A stretch of 24,801 bases of DNA from the NCBI GenBank assembly GCA_003248805.1, contig QFQY01000064.1, positions 1-24,801 of the forward strand. The letters are read 5' to 3'. Source of the DNA: Chelatococcus sp. (GTDB taxonomy: Bacteria; Pseudomonadota; Alphaproteobacteria; Rhizobiales; Beijerinckiaceae). A program made the position numbers and the translations under genes. The notes beneath the pieces were generated by a model. It was given only the letters and a program-made list of their open reading frames with translations, was not told the origin of the DNA and did not search any database. Positions 16,780 to 24,087 of the stretch are shown in pieces (the first letter of the stretch is position 1; each line of letters begins with the position of its first letter).

Positions 16780-17172
16780 ATGACGTCGTTCGGCACATCG
16801 CGGGATTGGGGGCGCAGCGTTCTGGCTACCGCCTGCGGACTCGTGCTCGTGTTCCAGTTGATGGCGAGCGCGCTTGCCGGCAGCACCCATCTCGCCGTCA
16901 AGTTCGACGCGGGGGAAATTGCCCTTGTCGAAATATGTGGCGCCACGCCGGATTCGAAGCGTGATCGATCGGCGCATGTCGAGGGCGTCAATGCCTGCTG
17001 CGTCTGGGCGAAATCGGTCGCTCTCGCGCCGCTGACTCCCCCTGTGCCGGCCTCGCTGATCCCAGAACGCCCCGAACCGGCCGAGACGCTCTTTGAGGAG
17101 CGTGCCGATGCCTCGGCGTCGTTCAGCCCTCAGGATTCGCCGCAAGCGACGGGTCCACCGCGCCGGAGCTGA
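16780..17172 (+). CDS. Small exported cysteine-containing protein, DUF2946-like (copy 2)
   Basis: The 130-residue product has a hydrophobic segment (about 13-34), then ICGATPDSK and, about 22 residues later, NACCVWAKSV. The Cys, Cys-Cys-x-Trp spacing mirrors the product of 14566. Like that gene it stands first in a thioredoxin module, ahead of TlpA2-CcdA-DsbB-DsbA. Sequence between the two copies differs strongly outside the motif, so any duplication is old. The chosen ATG gives a clean signal-like start; an in-frame TTG lies at 16744. Function is unknown, and binding of copper or reaction with a thioredoxin are possible. Confidence 0.6.
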   Translation: MTSFGTSRDWGRSVLATACGLVLVFQLMASALAGSTHLAVKFDAGEIALVEICGATPDSKRDRSAHVEGVNACCVWAKSVALAPLTPPVPASLIPERPEPAETLFEERADASASFSPQDSPQATGPPRRS

Positions 17173-17309
17173 AGGGCGAGCCTTCACGCGGCCTGCGGCG
17201 TCATCGCGCGCAAGCCTTCCATTCCAGACCCGTCGATAGCGGCCGCGAGCGCGGATGCTCGCCATGCCGGATCTGGACGACATGACCATTCCGTGTTCGA
17301 GGCCCGAGA

Positions 17310-17864
17310 TTGATCGGACCAGTGCTCATATCCAGAAGGCTCGTGCTGTCGGCGGTCGCCATGGCGATGCTGGCGGTAGTCGTCGGATATGGCGTGGTCG
17401 CCGACAGGGCGACTCGAACCCCGAACGCCGATGCGCTCGTGTTCCAGCGGCTCGACGGCAGTTCCACCGGGATTGCGGGCTTTCGCGGGCAGGCTATTCT
17501 TCTGACGGTATGGGCGACATGGTGCTGGTCCTGTCGCCAGGAGCTGCCGGCCTTGGCGAGGCTCCAACGCGGCCTGGGCGGACGGCCTCCCGCCGTGATC
17601 GCTCTCTCGGTCGATCGCGACGGGGCGGAAGTCGTAGAGCCGCTACTGGAGCAGTTGAGCGTCAAGGACCTGCTGGTGTTCCTCGATCCGGCTGGCGCGT
17701 CGGTTGGGCGGCTGTCCATATCCGGGCTGCCCACCACGATCCTGTTCGGTCCCGACGGCTCGGAGCAGGGACGCTGGTACGGCGTACGGGCCTGGGACGA
17801 GAAGCCGATGATGGACGAGATCGCTGCCCTCCTAGCCGGTGCCCCCCAGAGGAGCGCACGCTGA
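17310..17864 (+). CDS. TlpA-like thioredoxin (copy 2) with CWSC active site
   Basis: The product is about 184 residues with an N-terminal membrane anchor (about 10-30) and a periplasmic thioredoxin fold. The active site is WCWSC (Cys72, Cys75 if the start is TTG 17310); Trp-Ser in place of Pro-Pro should change redox potential and partner choice. The cis-Pro loop GLPTTILF and the AVIALSVDRDG strand are conserved. Starts available are TTG (17310) and GTG (17322); there is no ATG at the right place, so the exact start is open. The stop TGA shares its last base with the ccdA ATG (TGATG), so CcdA is the probable source of electrons. Confidence 0.85.
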   Translation: MIGPVLISRRLVLSAVAMAMLAVVVGYGVVADRATRTPNADALVFQRLDGSSTGIAGFRGQAILLTVWATWCWSCRQELPALARLQRGLGGRPPAVIALSVDRDGAEVVEPLLEQLSVKDLLVFLDPAGASVGRLSISGLPTTILFGPDGSEQGRWYGVRAWDEKPMMDEIAALLAGAPQRSAR

Positions 17865-18601
17865 TGGACATCGCCGGCATCGGCATCTGGGCGGCGCTCG
17901 CCGCCGGCGCTGTTTCGTTCCTGTCGCCTTGCGTCCTGCCGCTCGTTCCCGGATACGTCTCCTACATCGCAGGCGGCGCGGCGGCGGCCAGCAACCTCCA
18001 CCGAGGATCATCATCAAAGCTCAACGCCCTCGTGATGAGCGTCTGGTTCGTGCTCGGCTTCTCGACGGTCTTCGTGCTGCTTGGCGCAGGCGCCAGCGCG
18101 CTCAGCCACCTCCTGCTCGCCTATCGCGTCGAGGCCGGCATCCTCGGCGGCGCAATCATCCTGATCTTCGGCATCTTCACCACGGGGCTGATGCGCTTTG
18201 GCTGGCTTCAGCGCGAGCTTCGGGTTCAAGCGCCTGTCGAAGGCGGGCGGCCGGTTGGCGCATATCTTCTTGGCCTCGCCTTCGCCTTTGGGTGGACGCC
18301 GTGCATAGGCCCGGTTCTCGGCGCCATCTTGACCGTCAGCGCGACATCGACTTCGGCATCGAGCGGCGTCGCCCTGCTGAGCGTCTATTCGCTCGGGCTC
18401 GCGATCCCCTTCCTCCTGACGGCTATGTTCGCCGACGGTATGGCGGCGAGGCTGCGCCGCCTGCGCGGCGTTGGACGCGTCCTGCAGATCGTGGCGGGCG
18501 GCATCATGATCCTCATGGGCCTCGCCATGATCTCGGGCCAGCTCTCGACGACGGCGTTCTGGCTTCTCGAAACCTTCCCATTCCTCGCGAAAATCGGCTG
18601 A
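17864..18601 (+). CDS. ccdA: CcdA/DsbD-type transmembrane thiol transporter
   Basis: The 245-residue product is a six-helix inner-membrane protein that carries electrons from cytoplasmic thioredoxin to periplasmic thioredoxin-like proteins. The two essential cysteines are seen in FLSPCVLPLVPG (Cys23) and GWTPCIGPVLG (Cys147). Length is normal for the short CcdA type. GAGGAGC precedes the ATG at 17864, which overlaps the TlpA2 stop. The position between TlpA2 and the DsbB/DsbA pair puts a reducing and an oxidising branch side by side. Housekeeping CcdA serves cytochrome c maturation; this copy is probably dedicated to its operon. Confidence 0.93.
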   Translation: MDIAGIGIWAALAAGAVSFLSPCVLPLVPGYVSYIAGGAAAASNLHRGSSSKLNALVMSVWFVLGFSTVFVLLGAGASALSHLLLAYRVEAGILGGAIILIFGIFTTGLMRFGWLQRELRVQAPVEGGRPVGAYLLGLAFAFGWTPCIGPVLGAILTVSATSTSASSGVALLSVYSLGLAIPFLLTAMFADGMAARLRRLRGVGRVLQIVAGGIMILMGLAMISGQLSTTAFWLLETFPFLAKIG

Positions 18602-18618
18602 AAGGCTTTGCTTCCCCC

Positions 18619-19062
18619 ATGACCGACAACCATACGGCCGCTGGCGGACACGACCGCTGGCTATATCTCTTCGTCGCCTGGATCGTCGCAGTGGCAGCGA
18701 GCTTGGGCGCGCTCTTCGTTGGCGAAGTCGTCGGTCAAGCTCCCTGCAGCCTGTGCTGGCACCAGCGCGCCTTCATGTTCCCGCTGGCTATCCTGCTCGC
18801 GGTGGCGAGCTTTCGGGGCGACGCCGGTATATGGCGATACGGCCTTCCCCTGGCCGTCATCGGCATGGCCATCGCCGGGTTCCATAGCCTGCTCTACGCC
18901 GGCCTGATCCCCGAAGGCATCCAGCCCTGCTCGCAGGGACCCTCCTGCGCAAGCGCCGAGATGACGATCTTCGGTCTGCTGCCTTTGCCCTACCTCTCCC
19001 TCGCGGCCTTTGCTGCGATTGCGATCACGCTTCTCGCCTCCAGAACCAAGGCCCCGACATGA
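18619..19062 (+). CDS. dsbB: DsbB-family disulfide oxidase
   Basis: The 147-residue, four-helix inner-membrane protein re-oxidises a DsbA partner and passes electrons to quinone. The first redox pair is in APCSLCWHQR (Cys43, Cys46), and the second pair is Cys104 and Cys110 in IQPCSQGPSC. The short spacing of the second pair and small size fit the BdbC-like group often encoded beside its own DsbA. It starts 17 bases after ccdA and overlaps the next gene by ATGA, so pairing with that DsbA is nearly certain. Confidence 0.92.
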   Translation: MTDNHTAAGGHDRWLYLFVAWIVAVAASLGALFVGEVVGQAPCSLCWHQRAFMFPLAILLAVASFRGDAGIWRYGLPLAVIGMAIAGFHSLLYAGLIPEGIQPCSQGPSCASAEMTIFGLLPLPYLSLAAFAAIAITLLASRTKAPT

Positions 19063-19712
19063 ACCGCCGCACCAACGTCGTCCTCACCGGCGTCTCCGCC
19101 CTCGCGCTGTTCTCGGGCGCGACCGTCTTCCATCAGAACCAACAAGCCACACGGGCGCGAGCCATAGCGGCCTCGCGCGCCGAGGCGCTGGTCCGCCAGC
19201 ATTCACCCATCATCGGCCCCGCGAACGCGCCCGTCACGATTGTCGAGTTCTTCGATCCGTCCTGCGAGGCCTGCCGCGCCTTCTATCCCCCGCTCAAGCA
19301 GATCCTGGCTCTCTTCCCGAACGACGCGAAGCTCGTCATCCGCTACGCCGCGTTTCACGAAGGGTCCGATCAGGCCGTCAAGATTCTTGAGGCGGCGCGC
19401 CTGCAAGGCAAGTTCGAACCTGTCATGGAAGCGCTGCTGGAGTTCCAGCCGGAGTGGGCTGATCACGACGAGCCCGATCTCGAAAAGGCCTGGGTACGGG
19501 CGAAGGACGCTGGGCTCGACATCGAACGCGGCAAGCGCGACGTGGCTCGGCCAGAATTCCAGACGACCCTGGACAAGGACGGCGCGGATGCGAAAGCGCT
19601 GGAGGTGAGCCGAACGCCGACGTTCTTTGTAAATGGGCAACCCCTCGCCGAGTTCGGCCCGCGCCCACTCTACGAGATGGTCAAGCGCGAGGTCGAAAAG
19701 GGCCGCATGTAA
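19059..19712 (+). CDS. DsbA-family thiol:disulfide oxidoreductase
   Basis: The 217-residue product has an N-terminal signal or anchor (about 5-24) and a thioredoxin-fold domain with a helical insert. The active site is DPSCEACRAF (Cys69, Cys72), and the cis-Pro loop is RTPTFFVNG. It is the last gene of the TlpA2-CcdA-DsbB-DsbA series and overlaps dsbB by ATGA. It probably introduces disulfides into an envelope protein, perhaps the cysteine-containing DUF2946-like proteins or the copper chaperones nearby. CEAC is less common than CPHC and suggests a specialised rather than housekeeping enzyme. The gene is intact, unlike the DsbA-like gene at 8192. Confidence 0.9.
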   Translation: MNRRTNVVLTGVSALALFSGATVFHQNQQATRARAIAASRAEALVRQHSPIIGPANAPVTIVEFFDPSCEACRAFYPPLKQILALFPNDAKLVIRYAAFHEGSDQAVKILEAARLQGKFEPVMEALLEFQPEWADHDEPDLEKAWVRAKDAGLDIERGKRDVARPEFQTTLDKDGADAKALEVSRTPTFFVNGQPLAEFGPRPLYEMVKREVEKGRM

Positions 19713-19947
19713 GGTCCATTTCTCCCGAAATGTTTGAGGCGGCTGGGCTCTCGGGCCGAATAATCTTTTTACGCGAGCACCCTGCCGGGGATCAATGCGA
19801 GTGCATCCGATTCCATTGTCAGAGACCAAAACAACGCCGACTTGGCACAGCGCAAAACCAGGCTGGATTATTACAGATTGTTGCAGGCTGGAACTGCGGC
19901 AGCGCTCTCGCGTCTGACCTTCAATGGGCGCCAGACGGAGTTTCGCC
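19713..19947. promoter_or_regulatory. Gap before the copper-storage gene; likely promoter region
   Basis: No gene is supported in these 235 bases. The nine-base repeat CAGGCTGGA occurs twice within about 40 bases near 19860-19890. No clear CueR-type or MerR-type operator was found. A promoter for the Csp-DUF305 genes should lie here, but none stands out. Confidence 0.3.
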
Positions 19948-20280
19948 ATGCACCATACCAACCCGAAAATGCAGGCCTGCATCGACACTTGTTTGCGCTG
20001 CTACCAGATCTGCCTTGGCATGAGCACAGCCCATTGTCTCGAACTCGGCGGAGAACACGCCAGGCCAGCGCATATCCAACTCATGCTCGCATGTTCGGAA
20101 ATCTGCCGCGCCAGCGCACATGTCCTGATCATCGGCTCTCCCCATCATAAGCATCTTTGCGCCGAATGTGCCGATATCTGTGAGGACTGCGGCAGCGAAT
20201 GCGAGCGGCTCGGAGACATGGACGATTGCGTCCAGGCGTGCCGCGCCTGCGCCGAAAGCTGTCGCGAGATGGCGGCGTAG
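19948..20280 (+). CDS. Four-helix-bundle copper-storage protein (Csp-like, DUF326)
   Basis: The 110-residue product is packed with 16 cysteines, many in C-x3-C or C-x2-C steps along helices (residues 11, 15, 18, 22, 30, 49, 53, 71, 74, 78, 81, 85, 94, 98, 101, 105), the hallmark of Csp proteins, which hold many Cu(I) ions inside a four-helix bundle. No signal or Tat motif is present, so it resembles the cytosolic Csp3 type rather than Csp1. ACGGAG lies 8 bases before the ATG at 19948. It begins a series with DUF305 proteins and a glutaredoxin-MauE fusion, and follows the copper/thiol modules. Confidence 0.9.
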   Translation: MHHTNPKMQACIDTCLRCYQICLGMSTAHCLELGGEHARPAHIQLMLACSEICRASAHVLIIGSPHHKHLCAECADICEDCGSECERLGDMDDCVQACRACAESCREMAA

Positions 20281-20341
20281 CAAATTCACCGGCACCAATG
20301 CGCGAGCCCGGCAAGCTCATCTCAACGAAGGAACCAGAAAC

Positions 20342-20725
20342 ATGACACGTCTCAGCCTCATCGCACTCGCTTCCACCCTCGCCATTTCAGCAGCCAACGC
20401 GCAGCAGCCGACGTCGAAGCCGGCGATGGATCCCGGCATGCACATGAAGATGATGATGCCGATGAACTCCGACTCGGCTGCGACCAAGGGCTACAAGCAG
20501 TCGATGATGACGATGATGAGCGGAATGCCGGCCTATACCGGCGACGCCGATGTCGATTTCATGAAGCAAATGAAGGGCCATCATCAGGCGGCGATCGACA
20601 TGGCCAAGGTCGAGCTGGCGCACGGCAAGGACGCCGAGGCCAAGACGCTGGCGCGGGAGATCGTCACCGCTCAGGAGAAGGAAATTGCTACGATCGACGC
20701 ATGGCTGAAGGCCAAGGGCAAGTAG
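20342..20725 (+). CDS. Exported DUF305 protein, Met/His-rich (CopM-like)
   Basis: The 127-residue product has a signal peptide ending at SAANA (about residue 20), a Met-rich stretch (MHMKMMMPMNSD and YKQSMMTMMSGMPAY) and a DUF305 four-helix domain with DFMKQMKGHHQAAIDMAK. DUF305 proteins such as cyanobacterial CopM bind copper in the periplasm through Met and His. AAGGAA precedes the ATG at 20342. It lies 61 bases after the Csp gene, so it is probably cotranscribed. A periplasmic copper-binding role is likely from the ligands and neighbours. Confidence 0.88.
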   Translation: MTRLSLIALASTLAISAANAQQPTSKPAMDPGMHMKMMMPMNSDSAATKGYKQSMMTMMSGMPAYTGDADVDFMKQMKGHHQAAIDMAKVELAHGKDAEAKTLAREIVTAQEKEIATIDAWLKAKGK

Positions 20726-20774
20726 CGTCGCGCTGTTCGAAGCTTGGCGAGAGCTTGATCAGGGAGTTGGGGAG

Positions 20775-21238
20775 ATGGAGTATCACGGCGACATGAAGCA
20801 AGGCCGTTACCGCGGCCTCGCAGTCGAGATCGTCCTGGATTTCATCGTGATGTACTTCGTCATGTACACGATGATCGCGACGGTAAACCATTTCCATTTC
20901 AACCTGAACAACGTCTACATGACCCTCATGATGGTCGCGCCGATGACGGTGATCATGGTCGTCTCAATGCGCTCGATGTTCCCGTCGCGACGCATCAACA
21001 TGGCGATCGGCGCGGCCGCCATGTTGGTGTTCAGCTCAGCTTCGTCGGAATGCGCACGCAGGTCGGCATTGGAAACGCCGAGTTCCTGCGCGCCATGATC
21101 CCTCATCACTCGGGCGCCATCCTGATGTGCGAGCAGGCGACGCTGACGGACCCGGATATCAAGGCGTTGTGCGGCGAGATCGTCGCGAGCCAGCGCCAGG
21201 AGATCGCCCAGATGGAAGCCCTTTTGGCCCGGCAGTGA
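20775..21238 (+). pseudogene. Membrane-anchored DUF305 protein split by a frameshift
   Basis: From the ATG at 20775, behind GGGGAG, the frame encodes several Met-rich helices (IVMYFVMYTMIATVNHFHF; MTLMMVAPMTVIMVVSMRSM; INMAIGAAAMLVF) and then leaves the family sequence near 21035. The expected DUF305 end lies in another frame from about 21040: FVGMRTQVGI, EFLRAMIPHHSGAILMCEQA and ending IAQMEALLARQ at 21238. The total of 464 bases is one short of a whole frame, so a one-base loss explains it; the repaired protein would have 154 residues. Intact relatives are inner-membrane proteins with a periplasmic DUF305 tail. If the shift is real, the metal-site half is not attached to the membrane part. 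Confidence 0.82.
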
Positions 21239-21269
21239 CCGACTTGCTCGAAAGCCTGGAGACGCAGCG

Positions 21270-22019
21270 GTGACGACCAGTGAAGCGCGTCATGCCACCA
21301 TCTACCGGATGGTGATGCCGGAGCATGAATGCCCGTTTGGGCTGAAAGCGCGGGACCTTCTGCGCCGCCGCGGCTACGTTGTCGAAGATCGCTGGCTTAC
21401 CTCGAGGGCTGAGACCGACGCCTTCAAGCTCGAGCACGACGTCAAGACGACGCCGCAGACGTTCGTCGACGGACAACGCGTTGGCGGCTACGACGATCTG
21501 CGTCGCTTCTTCGGGCTCAGCGTCGCCGATCCCGAGGCGACCAGCTATACGCCCGTCATCTGGGTCTTTGCCGTCGCGGCTCTGATGGCGCTCGCAGCAA
21601 ATTGGGCTACCTCGGGTCGGCTTCTCGATTTGCGCTCGCTGGAGTGGTTCATCGCTTTCAGCATGTGCATCCTGGCGCTACTCAAGCTTCAGGACGTCGA
21701 GAGCTTCTCGACGATGTTTCTCGGCTACGACCTTCTGGCGCGGCGCTGGGTGCCTTACTCCTATGTCTATCCGTACGCCGAGTTGGTGGCGGGCGTCCTG
21801 ATGATCGCCGGCGCGCTAACCTGGCTCTCCGTTCCGGTCGCGGCCTTCATCGGCACGGTTGGCGCTGCGTCTGTAATAAAGGCGGTCTATATCGAGGGTC
21901 GCCAGATCAAATGCGCGTGCGTCGGAGGGAGTAGCAGGGTTCCACTGGGCTTTGTTTCCTTGACCGAGAATCTCATGATGGTCGCCATGGCAGCCTGGAT
22001 GATTTTCGGCATGCACTAG
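21270..22019 (+). CDS. Glutaredoxin-like domain fused to a MauE/DoxX-type membrane domain
   Basis: The 249-residue product has an N-terminal glutaredoxin fold (about 9-80) with a single active-site cysteine in CPFG (Cys21) and the TTPQTFVDGQRVGGYDDL cis-Pro and glutathione-site region. It is followed by a four-helix membrane domain (about 95-248) of the MauE type, ending with KCACVGG and VPLGFVSLTENLMM. MauE-like proteins supply electrons or disulfides for methylamine dehydrogenase maturation; fusions to redox domains occur outside that pathway. No mau genes are seen. The GTG at 21270 follows CTGGAGA, 31 bases after the DUF305 gene. Its setting suggests thiol redox control of copper proteins. 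Confidence 0.85.
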   Translation: MTTSEARHATIYRMVMPEHECPFGLKARDLLRRRGYVVEDRWLTSRAETDAFKLEHDVKTTPQTFVDGQRVGGYDDLRRFFGLSVADPEATSYTPVIWVFAVAALMALAANWATSGRLLDLRSLEWFIAFSMCILALLKLQDVESFSTMFLGYDLLARRWVPYSYVYPYAELVAGVLMIAGALTWLSVPVAAFIGTVGAASVIKAVYIEGRQIKCACVGGSSRVPLGFVSLTENLMMVAMAAWMIFGMH

Positions 22020-22225
22020 ATCGTCATCTATTTGTTAAAGCAATGAACACCAATATTGCTAACGACATCAACGAAATGATTTTTATGAAACTGGCTTGAG
22101 ATCCCCTCAGGATCGTCTTGTTTACCTTGCGCTTTCGCGGACTCTTTTGTGCACCGACCGGCATTGAAAGTCGATGAAGTTTCTTGCTCATTTCATTGGG
22201 TCCCGATCAGATCACGACGAGAACG
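22020..22225. other. AT-richer gap between convergent units; no gene seen
   Basis: The fusion gene on the plus strand and the aap genes on the minus strand converge here. The sequence is AT-richer than both sides. A short hairpin GATCC-CCTCA-GGATC (22100-22114) followed by GTCTTGTTT is the only terminator-like structure, and it is weak. This may be the right border of the metal region. Confidence 0.35.
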
Positions 22226-22984
22226 CTAGGCCTGACCGAAGGTGGTGGTGCCAACAAAACTCCGTGCCCGATCGCAGCAGTCGCCGGCGAAGAACGCCGC
22301 GGGATCAGTGGTCTCGACGATCTTCCCTTGGTCCATGAACACGATCCGGTCCGCAACAGCCTTGGCGAAGCCCATCTCGTGGGTCACGCAGATCATCGTC
22401 GTCCCGGCTTCTGCCAAGACCGTCATGACATCGAGAACCTCCTTGACCATTTCGGGGTCCAAGGCCGAGGTCGGCTCGTCGAACAACATCAGCTTGGGCT
22501 GCATGGCCAATGCGCGCGCTATCGCGGCCCGCTGCTGCTGCCCGCCAGAAAGCTGCGAAGGCATCTTGTGCGCCTGATCCTCCATCCGGACCTGGGAGAG
22601 CAGGATCATCGCCGCGCTCTCGGCGTCGGGCCTCGACAACCGGAGCAGCTTGCGCGGACCGAGGGTGATGTTGTCGAGGACGCTGAGATGCGGAAAGAGG
22701 TTGAACGACTGAAAGACCATCCCGATCGCGCGCCTCGCCCGGAGGACGCTGTCGCAGTCGGCGTTGATAGCCTCCCCCTCTAATTTGATCAGGCCCTGCT
22801 GGTAGCGTTCAAGGGCATTGATGCATCGGACCATCGTTGATTTGCCCGAACCGGACGGACCGCAGACCACGATGCGCTCTCCGGCCCCGACGGTCAGATC
22901 GACGTCGCGCAGAGCTTGCATGGCGCCGAACCACTTGTTCAGCCCGGAGACCTCGAGAAGCGGGCGGCTGGACGATGACATCAT
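22226..22984 (-). CDS. aapP: General L-amino-acid ABC transporter, ATP-binding subunit AapP
   Basis: The 252-residue ATPase powers uptake of polar amino acids. Walker A is GPSGSGKST (42-50), the signature LSGGQQQR starts at 145, Walker B is LMLFDE (165-170), and the switch histidine is His202. Length and sequence fit the AapP/BztD/GlnQ group. Its start overlaps the aapM stop (ATGA at 22981-22984), so it is the last gene of an aapQMP series on the minus strand. The substrate is inferred from the two large permeases; the binding-protein gene aapJ would lie outside the window. No metal-related role is suggested. Confidence 0.93.
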   Translation of the reverse strand: MMSSSSRPLLEVSGLNKWFGAMQALRDVDLTVGAGERIVVCGPSGSGKSTMVRCINALERYQQGLIKLEGEAINADCDSVLRARRAIGMVFQSFNLFPHLSVLDNITLGPRKLLRLSRPDAESAAMILLSQVRMEDQAHKMPSQLSGGQQQRAAIARALAMQPKLMLFDEPTSALDPEMVKEVLDVMTVLAEAGTTMICVTHEMGFAKAVADRIVFMDQGKIVETTDPAAFFAGDCCDRARSFVGTTTFGQA

Positions 22985-24087
22985 GGCCGTTCCGCCGCCT
23001 TGAGCTCGCGTTCGAGGCTCTGGCTGTAGCGCGACATGGCGAAACAGAGCCCCCAGAAGACCAGCCCGACGAAGACGTAGCCCTCCGCGTGGAGGCCCAG
23101 CCAGTCGGGGTCGGCGGCGCCGGCAGCGACGATGTTCAGAACCTCAAAGAGGCCGAGGATAACGACCAACGTGGTGTTCTTCACCAACGCGATGGCGTTG
23201 TTGACGACGCCGGGAACCACGACGCGCAACATCTGGGGCAGCGTGACGTAGATCGCGGTCCGCCAATAGCCGAACCCGATCGCGGCCGCTGCTTCGGCCT
23301 GACCCTTCGGGATTGCCTGGAAGCCCCCTCGGAACACTTCCGCGAGATAGGCGCTCTCGAACAGGATGATGCCGGTGACCGCGAGCGCGAGGGGATCGAA
23401 CTCGGAGCCAACTGGGAAGGCGTAGGGCAAGAGGATCCGCGCCATGAACAGCACGGCGATGAGCGGCAGCCCACGGCAAATCTCAATGTAGCCGATGCTC
23501 GCCCAGCGAAACAGAGGCATTTCGCTCTGCCGACCCAGCGCCAGCACGATCGCGATTGGAAAAGACACCACGATGCCGGCGACGCCGAGAAGAAGCGTGA
23601 GCGAAAGCCCGCCCCATTTATCGGTCGTCACGCGCGGCAGCCCCGCCACACCGCCGTGGAGCAGAACGTAGCCCAGGATGGGGAACACCAGGAGGAGAAA
23701 GACGGCAACGACCCGCTTGCCTGGGATGCCGCGCCGCAGCAGCAAGAATACCGATACTGCGAAGATCAGAAACACGGCGTTCACGCGCCAGCGTTCCGGC
23801 TGGGGGTAGAAGCCATACAGGAACTGGCCGCCACGGTTGACGATGAAGGCCCAGCAGGCGGCATCCGGCCGGCAGGCGGCGCGGTTCTCGCCGACCCAGA
23901 CCGCGTCGATGAACGCCCACGGGACGATCGCCCAGATCAGCGCGACAGCGGCTGCGGAGATCGTCGATGTCAGCAGCACGTCGATTGGCCGAGCGAACAG
24001 ATTGGTGCGCGCCCAGGCGAGACGCCTTCTCAAGTGCGCAAAAGCCGGGCTCTGCTCGACGCGGCTCGAGTTGACCACCGCACTCAT
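22981..24087 (-). CDS. aapM: General L-amino-acid ABC transporter permease AapM
   Basis: The 368-residue inner-membrane permease is longer than single-amino-acid HisM/GlnP types because of an extra N-terminal membrane segment and periplasmic loop (about 35-150), as in AapM and BztC. The C-terminal half has the ABC-permease EAA-loop region (AAAAIGFGYWRTAIYVTLPQ) that contacts AapP. The gene overlaps both neighbours by ATGA (22981-22984 and 24084-24087), so all three are coupled. It looks intact. Confidence 0.92.
   Translation of the reverse strand: MSAVVNSSRVEQSPAFAHLRRRLAWARTNLFARPIDVLLTSTISAAAVALIWAIVPWAFIDAVWVGENRAACRPDAACWAFIVNRGGQFLYGFYPQPERWRVNAVFLIFAVSVFLLLRRGIPGKRVVAVFLLLVFPILGYVLLHGGVAGLPRVTTDKWGGLSLTLLLGVAGIVVSFPIAIVLALGRQSEMPLFRWASIGYIEICRGLPLIAVLFMARILLPYAFPVGSEFDPLALAVTGIILFESAYLAEVFRGGFQAIPKGQAEAAAAIGFGYWRTAIYVTLPQMLRVVVPGVVNNAIALVKNTTLVVILGLFEVLNIVAAGAADPDWLGLHAEGYVFVGLVFWGLCFAMSRYSQSLERELKAAERP

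Noticed and set aside
19842..20150. 102-codon plus-strand ORF overlapping the copper-storage gene
   Set aside because: Its second half is out of frame with the 16-Cys protein and its first half has no recognisable feature.
22100..22114. Hairpin GATCC-CCTCA-GGATC as intrinsic terminator
   Set aside because: The stem is only 5 bp and the following T-run is interrupted; too weak to list as a terminator.
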